Below, piece by piece: positions 21,042-30,074 of a stretch of 64,000 bases of DNA; positions within the stretch are counted from its first letter, which is position 1; each line of letters opens with the position of its first letter. This DNA is from Chromatiales bacterium (GTDB taxonomy: Bacteria; Pseudomonadota; Gammaproteobacteria; Ectothiorhodospirales; Ectothiorhodospiraceae): NCBI GenBank assembly GCA_028695255.1, contig JAQVJI010000002.1:1-64000 (forward strand), given 5' to 3'. Position numbers and translations under genes: made by a program. The notes beneath the pieces are model-generated. The model worked only from the letters and a program-made list of their open reading frames with translations, did not search any database and was not told the DNA's origin.

Positions 21042-22235
21042 CTACGCGCCCGACATCCGCCCCGCGATCAGCGCCACCAACTCGCGCGCCAGCCGTGCCT
21101 TGGATTGCTGCGGCAACGACGCATGACCATCCGCCCAGAACACTTCGAGCGCGTTGTCCTCGACGTCGAAACCGCGGCCCGCGCTCACGTCGTTGGCGGC
21201 GATCATGTCGAGGTGCTTGCGTGACAGCTTGTCGCGCGCATGCGCTTCCAGGTCCTGCGTCTCGGCCGCGAAGCCGACCACGAACGGTCGCGGTTCGCGT
21301 GCGGCGACCGCGGCCAGGATGTCGGGCGTGCGTTCGAGTTCGAGCGTGAGCTGCGATGCCGTCTTCTTGATCTTCTGCCCGGCAACCGCGGCCGGACGGT
21401 AATCGGCTACCGCGGCGGCGCCGATGAACAGATCGACCTCATCGATGCGTGCCATCACGGCATCGAACATCTGTGCCGCGCTCTCGACCTCGATGCGTTC
21501 CACGCCGCGCGGCGTCGGAAGCGCCACCGGCCCGCTCACCAGCAGCACGCGCGCGCCGGCCTCGCGCGCGGCTTCGGCAAGCGCGTAACCCATGCGCCCG
21601 GAACTGCGGTTGGACAGATAGCGCACCGGATCGAGCGCCTCGCGCGTGGGGCCGGCGCTGATCAGCACCGTCCGGCCCGCCAGCGCGCCGGTGGCGAACA
21701 GCGCCGACAGGCGTTCGACCAGTTCGGCCGCCTCCAGCATGCGGCCCTCGCCGGTCTCGCCGCAGGCCTGTTCGCCGCTCGCCGGACCGAAGATGGAAAC
21801 CCCGCGCGCACCGAGCGCGTCGCGGTTCGCCTGTGTCGCCGCATTGGCCCACATCTGCCGGTTCATCGCCGGCGCGATCGCGAGCGGCGCATCGCTCGCG
21901 AGACACAACGTCGACAGCAGATCGTCGGCGCGACCGGCGGCGAGACGCGCCATGAAGTCGGCGCTGCACGGCGCGACCAGCACCGCATCGGCCCAGCGCG
22001 CGAGTTCGATGTGGCCCATGCCGGCCTCGGCCTGTTCGTCGAACAGATCCGTGCGCACCGGATGGCCGGACAACGCCTGGAACGACAGCGGCGTGACGAA
22101 TTCCAGTGCCGCGCGCGTCATCACCACGCGCACGATGGCACCGGCGTCGCGCAGCCGGCGCGTCAGCTCGCAGGCCTTGTAGGCCGCGATGCCGCCGGTG
22201 ACGCCGAGCAATATGTGCTTGCCTTGCAGATACAT
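21042..22235 (-). CDS. coaBC: Bifunctional phosphopantothenoylcysteine decarboxylase / phosphopantothenate-cysteine ligase
   Basis: Two consecutive steps of coenzyme A synthesis. The 397-residue protein has the N-terminal FMN-binding CoaC domain (LLGVTGGIAAYKACELTRRL, with the substrate-binding PAMNRQMW) and C-terminal CoaB domain (TVLISAGPTREALDPVRYLSNRSSGRMGYALAEAA, then KIKK nucleotide-binding region). Length is normal. Its stop lies only 16 bases from the convergent diguanylate cyclase gene, so the c-di-GMP pair occupies the place where dut normally follows. Confidence 0.95.
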   Translation of the reverse strand: MYLQGKHILLGVTGGIAAYKACELTRRLRDAGAIVRVVMTRAALEFVTPLSFQALSGHPVRTDLFDEQAEAGMGHIELARWADAVLVAPCSADFMARLAAGRADDLLSTLCLASDAPLAIAPAMNRQMWANAATQANRDALGARGVSIFGPASGEQACGETGEGRMLEAAELVERLSALFATGALAGRTVLISAGPTREALDPVRYLSNRSSGRMGYALAEAAREAGARVLLVSGPVALPTPRGVERIEVESAAQMFDAVMARIDEVDLFIGAAAVADYRPAAVAGQKIKKTASQLTLELERTPDILAAVAAREPRPFVVGFAAETQDLEAHARDKLSRKHLDMIAANDVSAGRGFDVEDNALEVFWADGHASLPQQSKARLARELVALIAGRMSGA

Positions 22236-22305
22236 GCGGGGAGTCTAACCCGGATCGATGCTGAAAATCGGGCCTCTCGCCGGGACGCCAACGGTCAACA
22301 GCGCC

Positions 22306-22337
22306 GTAGGTCAGGTTGCGCGAAAGCAGCACCTGAC
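22306..22337. repeat. Intergenic hairpin resembling the widespread GTAGGTCRGGTT...ACCYGAC repeat
   Basis: GTAGGTCAGGTTGCGCGAAAGCAGCACCTGAC folds through GTCAGGT/ACCTGAC plus TGC/GCA around a GCGAAA-like loop. The form is reminiscent of intergenic repeats of the type GTAGGTCGGGTTAGCC...GTAACCCGAC that I know from many gammaproteobacterial genomes. It lies in the coaBC-MFS gap. Confidence 0.55.
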
Positions 22338-22420
22338 GCGCCGTGCCGAAACCGCGCTCGTCACGTGGCTTCGCAACGTGGCCTGCGACGGCTGCCATCG
22401 TTTCAACCACGAAGGATTTT

Positions 22421-22508
22421 GCTCTCGCGGAGGGCGCCGGGACGCAGGGAAACCCCTTTCTGTTTGTAATGTTGTCTTTCTCCGCGTCCCGGCGCCCTCC
22501 GCGAGAGC
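22421..22508. repeat. 25-bp perfect inverted repeat with 38-base loop
   Basis: GCTCTCGCGGAGGGCGCCGG GACGC (22421-22445) is exactly complementary to 22484-22508. Immediately afterwards comes TGTACTCTGTGCCCTCCGTGG, a wording common in dispersed intergenic repeats. The 22236-22576 gap (341 bases) has no supported gene; it appears to be a cluster of repeat elements upstream of the MFS gene. Confidence 0.8.
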
Positions 22509-22576
22509 TCATGTTTTTCTTTCCGCCCCCTGTGTACTCTGTGCCCTCCGTGGCCATCCATCGAAGATCCGCGCCC

Positions 22577-23893
22577 ATGTCCGCATCGCTGCCCGTCTAC
22601 GATCACGCCCGCTTCGAACGCGTGCGCTGGACCATCTACATGGTCCTGATCCTCGCCTACATGCTGGTGTTCTTCCATCGCATGGCGCCGGGCGTGGTGT
22701 CGGGCGAGCTGGCCGCGAGCTTCGGCACCACCGCCGCCGCGCTGGGTTCGCTGGCGGCGATGTACTACTACATCTACACCGCCATGCAGATGCCGGCCGG
22801 CGTGCTGGCCGACACCCTCGGCGCGCGCGGGTCCGTCACCGTCGGCAATCTGGTGGCGGGCGCGGGTTCGATCCTGTTCGGCCTGGCCGACAGCTTCGTC
22901 ACCGCGAGCATCGGTCGCTTCCTGGTCGGACTCGGCGTGTCGGTGGTGTTCGTCGGTCTCATGAAGAGCAACACGGTCTGGTTCAGCGAACGCCGCTACG
23001 GCAGCATCAGCGGACTCACGCTGCTGCTCGGCAACGTCGGCGCGATCGCCGCCACCGGACCGCTGGCGCTGGTGCTCAATCACTACGACTGGCGCAGCGT
23101 GTTCGTCGCGCTCGGCGTCGCGGCCCTCGTGCTAGGCATCGTGTCCTGGCTGCGCGTGCGCAATCGGCCGGAGGACCTCGGCTTTCCCTCGGTGCGCGAG
23201 ATGGAAGGGCTCGCGCCGCACCCGCCGCGCGAACGGCACTGGCTGACCGAGCTGCGCGGCGTGCTCGCCAACCGGCGCCTGTGGCCGGGCTTCGTCTACG
23301 ACTTCGGGGTCACCGGCAGTTTCTTCGGCTTCGTCGGCCTGTGGGCGATCCCGCTCCTGCGCGACCTGCACGGCCTGTCGCGCGGCGAGGCGGCGGCCTA
23401 CACCACCGTCGCCACCGTCGCCTTCGCGATCGGCAGCATGAGCGCGGGCAGCTTCTCCGACCGGCTCGGGCTCAGGCGCCCGGTACTGACCGGCGGCGTC
23501 CTGGGCTACGCCGCGATCTGTGCCCTGCTGCTGTTCGCACCCTGGTCGCCGGGTCCGTCGGCGTATCTGCTGTTCGGCGCGCTCGGCGTGTCGGCCGGCG
23601 GCTTCGTGGTCGCCTACGCACAGGCCAAGGAGGTGACCGCACCCGCGCTGTCCGGCATGGCGATCGCGCTCGTCAATACCGGGCTGTTTCTCGGCGCGGC
23701 CGTGTTCCAGCCGCTGTTCGGCTGGGTCATGGACCTCGGCTGGGACGGCGCGACGGTCGACGGTATTCCGGTCTACGCGGCGAGCGACTATCGCAACGGT
23801 CTGATCCTGCTGCTCGGCTTCGCGCTCATGGCCGTCGCCGCCTCGACGCGGTTCAGGGAGACGCATTGCCGCAACGTCACGGTCGCCGGCTGA
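22577..23893 (+). CDS. Major facilitator superfamily transporter
   Basis: 438 residues with about 12 transmembrane helices. The first half contains MVLILAYMLVFFHRMAPGVVSGELAASFG and the loop 2-3 motif A variant GVLADTLGARGSVTVGN; the second half contains GSMSAGSFSDRLGLRRPVLTGG, the matching motif between helices 8 and 9. The HRMAPGVV segment resembles the anion:cation/D-galactonate-type MFS group, but substrate cannot be told. The ORF track start at 22343 runs through the inverted repeat; ATG 22577 is preferred since it lies just ahead of helix 1. It separates coaBC from radC, which are neighbours in many relatives. Confidence 0.88.
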   Translation: MSASLPVYDHARFERVRWTIYMVLILAYMLVFFHRMAPGVVSGELAASFGTTAAALGSLAAMYYYIYTAMQMPAGVLADTLGARGSVTVGNLVAGAGSILFGLADSFVTASIGRFLVGLGVSVVFVGLMKSNTVWFSERRYGSISGLTLLLGNVGAIAATGPLALVLNHYDWRSVFVALGVAALVLGIVSWLRVRNRPEDLGFPSVREMEGLAPHPPRERHWLTELRGVLANRRLWPGFVYDFGVTGSFFGFVGLWAIPLLRDLHGLSRGEAAAYTTVATVAFAIGSMSAGSFSDRLGLRRPVLTGGVLGYAAICALLLFAPWSPGPSAYLLFGALGVSAGGFVVAYAQAKEVTAPALSGMAIALVNTGLFLGAAVFQPLFGWVMDLGWDGATVDGIPVYAASDYRNGLILLLGFALMAVAASTRFRETHCRNVTVAG

Positions 23894-23937
23894 CCGGAGT
23901 AGAATCGGACCGGTTGGTCATGGTACGGAGGTTCATG

Positions 23938-24531
23938 ATGCGACACGCGCGCGATCATCGACTGAGCATCGAAGACTATCTGGCCCGCGAGAACGACGGC
24001 GTGGTCCGCCACGAATACGTGGCGGGCGAAGCCTATGCGATGACCGGAGCCAGCCCGCGCCACAACATCATCGCGGGCAACGTCTTTGCGCGCCTGCGCG
24101 AGCGGGCCCGCGGCGGTCCTTGCCGGGTCTTCATCTCCGACATGAAACTGCGCGTCGAGGCGGCGGACGCCTTCTACTACCCCGACGTCCTCGTCACCTG
24201 CGAGCCCGCGGGCGACGATGCCCGCTTCATGACCGATCCCTGCGCACTGGTGGAAGTGCTGTCGCCCTCGACCGCGAGCATCGACCGGCGCGAGAAGCTG
24301 CTGGCCTATCGCAGCCTGCCGTCGCTGGGCGAGTACGTGATCGTCGATCCGCGCCGACGGCACGTCCTCGTACACCGGCGGGAGCACGGGGTCTGGCACG
24401 CGCTGCTGCTGGAAAACGGCGACGATCAGGTCGTGATCGGCTGCCTCGACACCCCGATCACGCTCGACGACATCTACGAGGACGTAGCCTTGCCGGATGT
24501 CTGCGAGCCGTGGGAGGAATACGTCGCCTGA
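23938..24531 (+). CDS. Uma2-family (DUF820) putative PD-(D/E)XK nuclease
   Basis: 197 residues. It shows the Uma2 pattern: [10 protein letters not shown] at the start, [11 protein letters not shown], the catalytic [12 protein letters not shown], and [35 protein letters not shown] with conserved E and K of the restriction-endonuclease-like fold. Uma2 proteins are abundant in cyanobacteria and have no established role. Start choice: CGGAGG at 23926-23931 is best spaced for ATG 23938; ATGs at 23920 and 23935 are alternatives. Composition matches the surroundings and no partner gene is next to it. Confidence 0.82.
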   Translation: MRHARDHRLSIEDYLARENDGVVRHEYVAGEAYAMTGASPRHNIIAGNVFARLRERARGGPCRVFISDMKLRVEAADAFYYPDVLVTCEPAGDDARFMTDPCALVEVLSPSTASIDRREKLLAYRSLPSLGEYVIVDPRRRHVLVHRREHGVWHALLLENGDDQVVIGCLDTPITLDDIYEDVALPDVCEPWEEYVA

Positions 24532-24577
24532 CGACGCAACCGGAAACCGAATGACGACATCCAGGGAGGGAACCCGC

Positions 24578-25249
24578 ATGCCCATCACCGACTGGCCGGC
24601 CGACGAACGCCCGCGCGAGAGACTGCTGTCGCGCGGCGCGGCCACGCTCTCCGACGCCGAATTGCTGGCGATCTTCCTGCGCACCGGCATCGCCGGCAAG
24701 ACGGCGGTCGATCTCGCGCGCGAACTGCTCGAACGCTTCGGCGGCCTGCGTCCGCTGTTGCAGGCCGACCTCGACCGCTTCTGTGAGGCGAAAGGTCTCG
24801 GCACGGCGAAATACGCGCAGCTTCAGGCCGTGCTCGAAATGGGCCGCCGGCATCTGGACGAGACGCTCAAGCGCGGCGATGCGCTGACCTCGCCCGACGA
24901 CACCCGCCGCTACCTCGCCGCGCGTCTGCGCGATCATCCGCACGAGGTGTTCGCGATCCTGTTCCTCGACAACCGGCATCGCGTCATCGCCTTCGAGGAG
25001 CTGTTCCAGGGCACCATCGACGGCGCCTCCGTGCATCCGCGCGAGGTGGTGCGGCGCGTGCTCGCGCACAACGCAGCCGCGGTGATCCTCGCCCACAACC
25101 ATCCCTCCGGCGTCGCCGAACCCTCGGCGGCCGATGCCCGCATCACGCAACGATTGAAGGACGCGCTGGCGCTGATCGACGTGCGCGTGCTCGATCACCT
25201 GATCGTCGGCGACGAGAGCGTGTCGCTGGCCGAGCGCGGACTGTTATGA
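24578..25249 (+). CDS. radC: RadC family JAB-domain protein
   Basis: 223 residues starting [37 protein letters not shown]. The N-terminal helical part has a helix-hairpin-helix ([23 protein letters not shown]). The C-terminal MPN/JAB metalloprotease fold has the metal motif [24 protein letters not shown]. Despite the name, a DNA repair function is not established. ATG 24578 is preferred to 24497 because AGGGAGGG lies 8 bases before it and the family begins there. Its last 6 bases overlap the convergent CoA-binding gene. Confidence 0.92.
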   Translation: MPITDWPADERPRERLLSRGAATLSDAELLAIFLRTGIAGKTAVDLARELLERFGGLRPLLQADLDRFCEAKGLGTAKYAQLQAVLEMGRRHLDETLKRGDALTSPDDTRRYLAARLRDHPHEVFAILFLDNRHRVIAFEELFQGTIDGASVHPREVVRRVLAHNAAAVILAHNHPSGVAEPSAADARITQRLKDALALIDVRVLDHLIVGDESVSLAERGLL

Positions 25250-25621
25250 CGTCTTCTCGAACTGACCGGTCTGCAACAGCACCAGCGTGCAGGCGTGTTC
25301 CCAGGGAATGCCCGCCGCGTCGAGCCGGGTCTGGAGGGCTTCGGACTCCGTGCCAGGATTGAGGATCACCCGGCCGGGCTTGAGGCCGATCATGTCGTCG
25401 GCCTGCGCCTCGCCCTTGTCGGGTCCGACGTAGACCGTGAGCGTGTCCACCGAGTCCTGAACCGCGCCGAGCGCCGGCACGGCCGGGATGCCCTCGATGG
25501 CCTCGGCCTTCGGGTGGATCGGAATCACGCGATGGCCGTATTCGCGCAGCATGCGCACGGCACGGTTGGAATAGCGGTCCGGCTTCGGGCTCGCGCCCAG
25601 CACGACGACGGTCTGGCTCAT
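25244..25621 (-). CDS. CoA-binding domain protein (YccU-like)
   Basis: 125 residues comprising one Rossmann CoA-binding domain: [48 protein letters not shown], then [35 protein letters not shown]. This matches small stand-alone domains such as E. coli YccU, related to the N-terminal part of acyl-CoA synthetases. Function unknown. ATG 25621 begins the fold. The orphan ParA gene ends 21 bases upstream on the same strand, so the two probably share a transcript. Confidence 0.87.
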   Translation of the reverse strand: MSQTVVVLGASPKPDRYSNRAVRMLREYGHRVIPIHPKAEAIEGIPAVPALGAVQDSVDTLTVYVGPDKGEAQADDMIGLKPGRVILNPGTESEALQTRLDAAGIPWEHACTLVLLQTGQFEKTS

Positions 25622-25641
25622 GTCGGTTTCGCTGTCGGGGA

Positions 25642-26277
25642 TCAGGGCTGGCTGCGCTTGCTCGCCAGCCACTTGATGATCGGCTCCCACTGCTCGCGGT
25701 CGATGCCGGTGGCGTAGGGCGCCATTTCGAAGATGCCGATGCCGCGCTCGGCGGCCCGGATGTAGTTCATGCTGTCGCGCAGATGGGTCAGGAACGGCAC
25801 CTTGAGGCCCTTGAGGAATTCCTCCAGCTCCCAGTAGATGTTCGTGACCTCGCGCGCGCGATTGGCGACCAGCGCGATCTTCGCCTTGTTGCCCGTGACC
25901 GGCGCCGAGGCCTTCACTTCCTCGACGAATTTCGCCGCCGCGCGCATGTCGATCGGCGACGGCAGCACCGGGATCAGAATGGTCTCGGCCTTGCGCAGCA
26001 GATTGGCGAGGTCGCGGCCATGCACCGCGGCCGGCGGGTCCATGATCACGTACTCGGTGTCGCGCGGGGTGCGCAGCGCCTCGCTGTGCGCCGCCACGCC
26101 GATGATCGGCGGCCGTCCGACGCCGCGCACGGCGAGCCAGCCCAGGCTCGATTCCTGCGGATCGAAGTCGGCCAGCACCACCTTGTGGCCTTCGTTGGCG
26201 AAATGACTGGCGAGATTGGTGGCGAGCGTGGTCTTGCCCGAACCGCCCTTGGCGTTCAGGACCATGATGTGGCGCAT
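25642..26277 (-). CDS. Orphan ParA/MinD-family ATPase
   Basis: 211 residues. Deviant Walker A KGGSGKTTLATNLASHFANEG near the N-terminus, Walker A' ADFDPQESSLGWL and Walker B EYVIMDPPAAVHGRDL are all present. There is no HTH and no ParB, MinE or other known partner beside it, and it is distinct from the chromosomal ParA at 1956-2750. Orphan ParAs of this size position chemoreceptor clusters, carboxysomes, flagella or conjugation proteins; which applies here cannot be told. ATG 26277 is chosen because AGGGGGATCCGCC gives a strong ribosome site; the track's longer start adds an unrelated tail. Confidence 0.85.
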   Translation of the reverse strand: MRHIMVLNAKGGSGKTTLATNLASHFANEGHKVVLADFDPQESSLGWLAVRGVGRPPIIGVAAHSEALRTPRDTEYVIMDPPAAVHGRDLANLLRKAETILIPVLPSPIDMRAAAKFVEEVKASAPVTGNKAKIALVANRAREVTNIYWELEEFLKGLKVPFLTHLRDSMNYIRAAERGIGIFEMAPYATGIDREQWEPIIKWLASKRSQP

Positions 26278-26480
26278 GGCGGATCCCCCTTGGTTGTAGC
26301 CCCTCGACCGGCCCCGGAGCGAAGCCGCGATGTACACCCGTTCAAGCCTAGCTCACGGACCGGGCCGTGTCACGGAACGAATCTCCCGGCGGTGGGGGAC
26401 GATTTGCGCGTTCGCATGCATGCATACTCTGCACTGTTCGTGACGGATCGGATTTCCTGCCAACCATCGGGCGCGCCAGC

Positions 26481-27110
26481 ATGAGAATGAAAAACCGCGT
26501 TGCGAGCGGATCGCACCAGCCGGGGCCTTCCGAGCGACTCGGGCGGTATGTCAGCGCCATGCCCGATGTGGTCACGAGTGCGATGTTCCTGTCGGTATGG
26601 ATCGCGCCTTTCGCGCTGGGCCCCAAGGCCGTGGGCGACGCCATGCTCGTGATGCTGGTCGAGTTCGTCCTGATTCATGGCTGCGGGATGTTCGGGGCGG
26701 TGGTGACCGACACGGATATGAAGCGTCGCCAACGATTGATGACTCTCGTCGCACTGGCGCTGGCCTATCTCGTATTCATCTTTCTCTTTTCGGTCCTGTT
26801 CGATGCCTGGTGGCCGTATCTGGTGTTTTCCTGGCTTGTGCTCGGCAAGGTTGCGGCCGTGTTTCGCCCGGGGGTGACTCAGGAACAGGCGCATCGGCAG
26901 CAGACGCTTGCGTGGGTGGAATCCGCCGTCGCCTATCTCGGGCTCGTGTTCTTGACCCTGTTCGTGCCACTGCCCCGCCTCGGCATGACGCTGGACGTGC
27001 AGCCGCAATTCGGTCTCGATGGAAGCGGGGTCTGGATCGACGAACCGCATCGGGTGATTGCATTCGGCGTCTTGTATTTCGGGGTGCTGGCGTGGAGCAA
27101 GGCGAGGTGA
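26481..27110 (+). CDS. Polytopic membrane protein of unknown function
   Basis: 209 residues with about five hydrophobic segments: VVTSAMFLSVWIAPFALG, AMLVMLVEFVLIHGCGMFGAVV, LMTLVALALAYLVFIFLFSVLFDAWWPYLVFSWLVLG, AVAYLGLVFLTLFVPLP, and VIAFGVLYFGVLAW. The layout and the EFVLIHGCG segment recall DUF6498-type membrane proteins, but I am not certain. ATG 26481 precedes the charged N-terminus MRMKNR; the longer ORF from 26367 has no membrane or ribosome-site support. No functional link to its neighbours is visible. Confidence 0.65.
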   Translation: MRMKNRVASGSHQPGPSERLGRYVSAMPDVVTSAMFLSVWIAPFALGPKAVGDAMLVMLVEFVLIHGCGMFGAVVTDTDMKRRQRLMTLVALALAYLVFIFLFSVLFDAWWPYLVFSWLVLGKVAAVFRPGVTQEQAHRQQTLAWVESAVAYLGLVFLTLFVPLPRLGMTLDVQPQFGLDGSGVWIDEPHRVIAFGVLYFGVLAWSKAR

Positions 27111-27426
27111 CGCTCGTAACCGGCCCATAGACAACCCGTATCTTTATCAACGACCGTTTGGCCGGCCGATTTCGGCGGCGTCAGCACCGTGGCGATCCCT
27201 CACGAAGCCCAATCACCCAGAAATATCCAACTCCGTTGGGAAGTTTCCTGCGGTACGTCCGCGTAATGCTGTGTGCGCCCGGGCTTGTGCCAACCAGCCC
27301 CCGTTTCCATCGACAAATGGACTTGATGTGGACCAGATCTCTTGTTTGCAACGTTCGTTCTCGCGCACGCCCCAGACCGGGCGGAGTCGCCGTTCCGGTC
27401 CGTTCACATTCCATCCCGGAGACCCC
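27111..27426. other. Leader region of the DUF1566/IPTL gene
   Basis: 316 bases without a supported gene, upstream of the IPTL-CTERM protein gene. The small open frames across it are not convincing. No clear promoter, operator or repeat was identified. Confidence 0.4.
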
Positions 27427-28698
27427 ATGCGTATCCTGCCGATCCTGCTTCTGTTCCTGTCCACCCCGGTCTTCGCCGCGCTCAACGACACCGGCCAGGG
27501 CCTGTGCTACGACGGCGCATCGCTCGTCACCTGCAACTCAGGCAACACCGGCGACGGTGCGATCTATCCGCGCCAGGACGGGCGTTTCGGACGCGACGCG
27601 CAGGCAGCGGCCGGCTTGCTGAGCAAGACCGGCGCCGGCGCGGTCGGCTTCGACTTCACGCGGATCTGCATGTCGGGCGAAGCGGCCGGAACCGGCACCT
27701 GCCCGGCCAACCCGACTCCGGGCACCGAGCCCAACGACTGGGCCTGCACGCGCGACAACGTCACCGGGCTGGTGTGGTCGATCGAGACCATCGGTCCCGG
27801 CGACTGGAACGCCGCCACCACGACGCATCCGGCCAACCATAACGGGGCCATCCGTTGCGGTTTCGGCAGCGACTGGCGGGTGCCCCACAGCCGCGAGTTG
27901 CAATCCATCCTGCACCATGGCGTCACCGATCCCGCCATCGACGTGGCGTTCTTCCCCGATACGCTATCGAACTGGTACTGGAGCATGGACGAATACGCGC
28001 CCAACACGGATTCGGTATGGCTGGTCAACTTCTTCGATGGAAGTGATCTCCCCGGCGAAAAGACGCTCAATGGCGGCTCGGTTCGTCTCGTGCATGGCGC
28101 GCCGATCCCCGACGGCAACTTCACCGTCAATGGCGACGCCACCGTCCAGGACGACTCGACCGGGCTGACCTGGGATCGATGCTCCTGGGGACAGAACGGC
28201 AGTGACTGCGCGAGCGGCAGCGCCAGCATTCACACCTGGGCGGAGGCATTGGGCGTGGCGGTAACGGCGAATGCCATGAACTACAAGGGCTACAACGACT
28301 GGCGGCTGCCCAACCGCACCGATCTAGAATCGCTGGTGGCCATCTCGACGCCCGTACTCGCCATCGACGCCGCCACCTTCCCGAATACGCCGGCAACGCC
28401 TTTCTATTGGACTTCGACCACCTATGCGTATGCAACGAACGATGCCTGGTATATCGACTTCGCTCATGGCATCTCCCCACCGGCGGGCGCCAAGACCACT
28501 CCCATGTACGTCCGCCTCGTGCGCGGCGGTCAGTCGTTCGACGCCCTGGCAAGTGGGGCCGCGCACGTCCCGACGCTCTCCGAGTGGGGCATGATCCTGC
28601 TGAGTCTGCTGATCGCCGGGCTCGCCGTATTTTCCCTTCGACGCGACGCTCGCTCCTTCTCGTCAATGGTCAACCTCGGGCGTGAGGGAGTGCCGTGA
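27427..28698 (+). CDS. DUF1566 domain protein with IPTL-CTERM sorting signal
   Basis: 423 residues. A signal peptide (MRILPILLLFLSTPVFA) is followed by two DUF1566-type lectin-like segments, seen as DNVTGLVWSIETIGPGDWNAA...GSDWRVPHSRELQSIL and DSTGLTWDRCSWG...GYNDWRLPNRTDLESLV...FYWTSTTYAYATNDAWYIDFAHG. It ends with a textbook IPTL-CTERM tail, VPTLSEWGMILLSLLIAGLAVFSLRRDAR: motif, membrane helix, basic cluster. It is probably exported and transiently membrane-anchored, perhaps matured by a sorting protease encoded elsewhere. ATG 27427 opens the signal peptide. Confidence 0.85.
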   Translation: MRILPILLLFLSTPVFAALNDTGQGLCYDGASLVTCNSGNTGDGAIYPRQDGRFGRDAQAAAGLLSKTGAGAVGFDFTRICMSGEAAGTGTCPANPTPGTEPNDWACTRDNVTGLVWSIETIGPGDWNAATTTHPANHNGAIRCGFGSDWRVPHSRELQSILHHGVTDPAIDVAFFPDTLSNWYWSMDEYAPNTDSVWLVNFFDGSDLPGEKTLNGGSVRLVHGAPIPDGNFTVNGDATVQDDSTGLTWDRCSWGQNGSDCASGSASIHTWAEALGVAVTANAMNYKGYNDWRLPNRTDLESLVAISTPVLAIDAATFPNTPATPFYWTSTTYAYATNDAWYIDFAHGISPPAGAKTTPMYVRLVRGGQSFDALASGAAHVPTLSEWGMILLSLLIAGLAVFSLRRDARSFSSMVNLGREGVP

Positions 28699-28788
28699 TT
28701 GACAGGATGGTCCGCTGCACCGATGCTTGACCGGGCATGGAAACCGTCATGCGGAAAAGATGTCCGCAGAAGGAGCGCCGGGGATCGT

Positions 28789-29904
28789 ATGTCCTCCAGA
28801 CCCACCAGTACGCTTGCCGCCCTGCGTCAACTCGCTTCCCTGGGGTTGCCGGGCAAGGCCGTATTGCCGGATGCCATCCGGTTGCTGGGTGCCGCCGTCG
28901 GCTTCGAGATGGCGGGCGCGTTCCATGTGAATCACCGCTGCCGGATCGTCGATGCCCATCTCCCAACCGATCTGCCACCGGAATTGCTGATCGATTACAC
29001 CGAGAACTTTCTCAATCGGCCGGACGGCGAGGGCGCCATCGGGCCAACGACCGAAGCCGGTTTGAGGAGTGATCTCCGGACCATTCACACCAGCCGTTAC
29101 GTCGATCGGCGGACGCTGATGCGTACGGAGTTCTGGAATCGCGTGCTGCATCCGGCGGGGATCGCCTGGCGGGTTAGACTCCCGCTGCGTTCCGGTCGCT
29201 TGCCGCTCGCCAACGTCGACCTGACCCGACCCATCGGCACCCCGGATTTTTCCGCCGCGGACATCCGCTTCCTGGAGCAAGCCCAACCCTGGATGTGCCA
29301 CGCGCTGGCCCGCGTCGATGATGTCGGCCGGGCGGACGGCGAGCCATCCTTTCCCGCGGGTGAAAGCAGCATCCTGATCCTCGATGCCGGTGGAAAGATC
29401 CTTTCCGCCAGTCCCGGCGCCCTGACCCTGCTTCATCAGGCGATCGACACACCATTGGCGCCGGGGGATCTGCACAGGTCCACGCAGGGCGACGCAAGAA
29501 CGCTGCCGCGAAGGTTGGCGCGTGCCGTAGGCGCGTCGCTCGCATGTGCGCCCGCCGACCTGCCTGCCGCGACGATACGCAACAGCCACGGCTTCTTCAG
29601 CCTGCGTGCCTATGCGCTCGACGCTTTCGTCCCGGGTTCACCCCTGCAAGTCACGCTGCACATCGAAAAACGCATGCCGTTGCGGCTAAGATTGTTCCGC
29701 TCTCCACGGTTCCTTGCGCTGTCTCCGCGCGAACGCGACGTCTGTCTCGGCCTGATCGCAAACCGACCGCTGGCCGAGATCGCCCGGCAACTCGGCATCA
29801 AGCGCTCCTCCGTCGTCCATCACGCCAGTCTGCTCTACCAGCGTCTGGACATCGCCGGTCAGAAGGACCTGTTGCCCGCGCTGCTGGGAGAAACTTGCTC
29901 ATGA
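28789..29904 (+). CDS. LuxR-type transcriptional regulator (unusual N-terminus)
   Basis: 371 residues. The C-terminus is a LuxR/FixJ helix-turn-helix: FLALSPRERDVCLGLIANRPLAEIARQLGIKRSSVVHHASLLYQRLDIAGQKDLLPALLG. The first 300 residues match no domain I can name; a PAS-like stretch around SILILDAGGKILSASPGALTLLHQA (about residues 196-220) is possible, and ahead of it is a region resembling GAF-type sensor sequence. No receiver phosphoacceptor is seen. It starts 90 bases after the IPTL gene and could control it. ATG 28789 has AAGGAG 13 bases upstream. Confidence 0.78.
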   Translation: MSSRPTSTLAALRQLASLGLPGKAVLPDAIRLLGAAVGFEMAGAFHVNHRCRIVDAHLPTDLPPELLIDYTENFLNRPDGEGAIGPTTEAGLRSDLRTIHTSRYVDRRTLMRTEFWNRVLHPAGIAWRVRLPLRSGRLPLANVDLTRPIGTPDFSAADIRFLEQAQPWMCHALARVDDVGRADGEPSFPAGESSILILDAGGKILSASPGALTLLHQAIDTPLAPGDLHRSTQGDARTLPRRLARAVGASLACAPADLPAATIRNSHGFFSLRAYALDAFVPGSPLQVTLHIEKRMPLRLRLFRSPRFLALSPRERDVCLGLIANRPLAEIARQLGIKRSSVVHHASLLYQRLDIAGQKDLLPALLGETCS

Positions 29905-30074
29905 ACCACTGTCCGTGGAACCATCGCCCGGCGTGGGGTCGGATAACCGAGGGAGATCTTGCGGGTAGGACTGTTGCTCTGTCCTTTGCAAGACGCGCGA
30001 TTCGGGTTGCCGCGTTGTCCGCCCGTTCGATCGAAACCATTTTCACGGCCTGGCTTTTCAGGGGGCATGGAGAG

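Noticed and set aside
26367-26480. N-terminal extension of the membrane protein gene at 26481
   Set aside because: The extra 38 residues (MSRNESPGGGGRFARSHACIL...) have no ribosome site or membrane/export character; the ATG at 26481 fits better.
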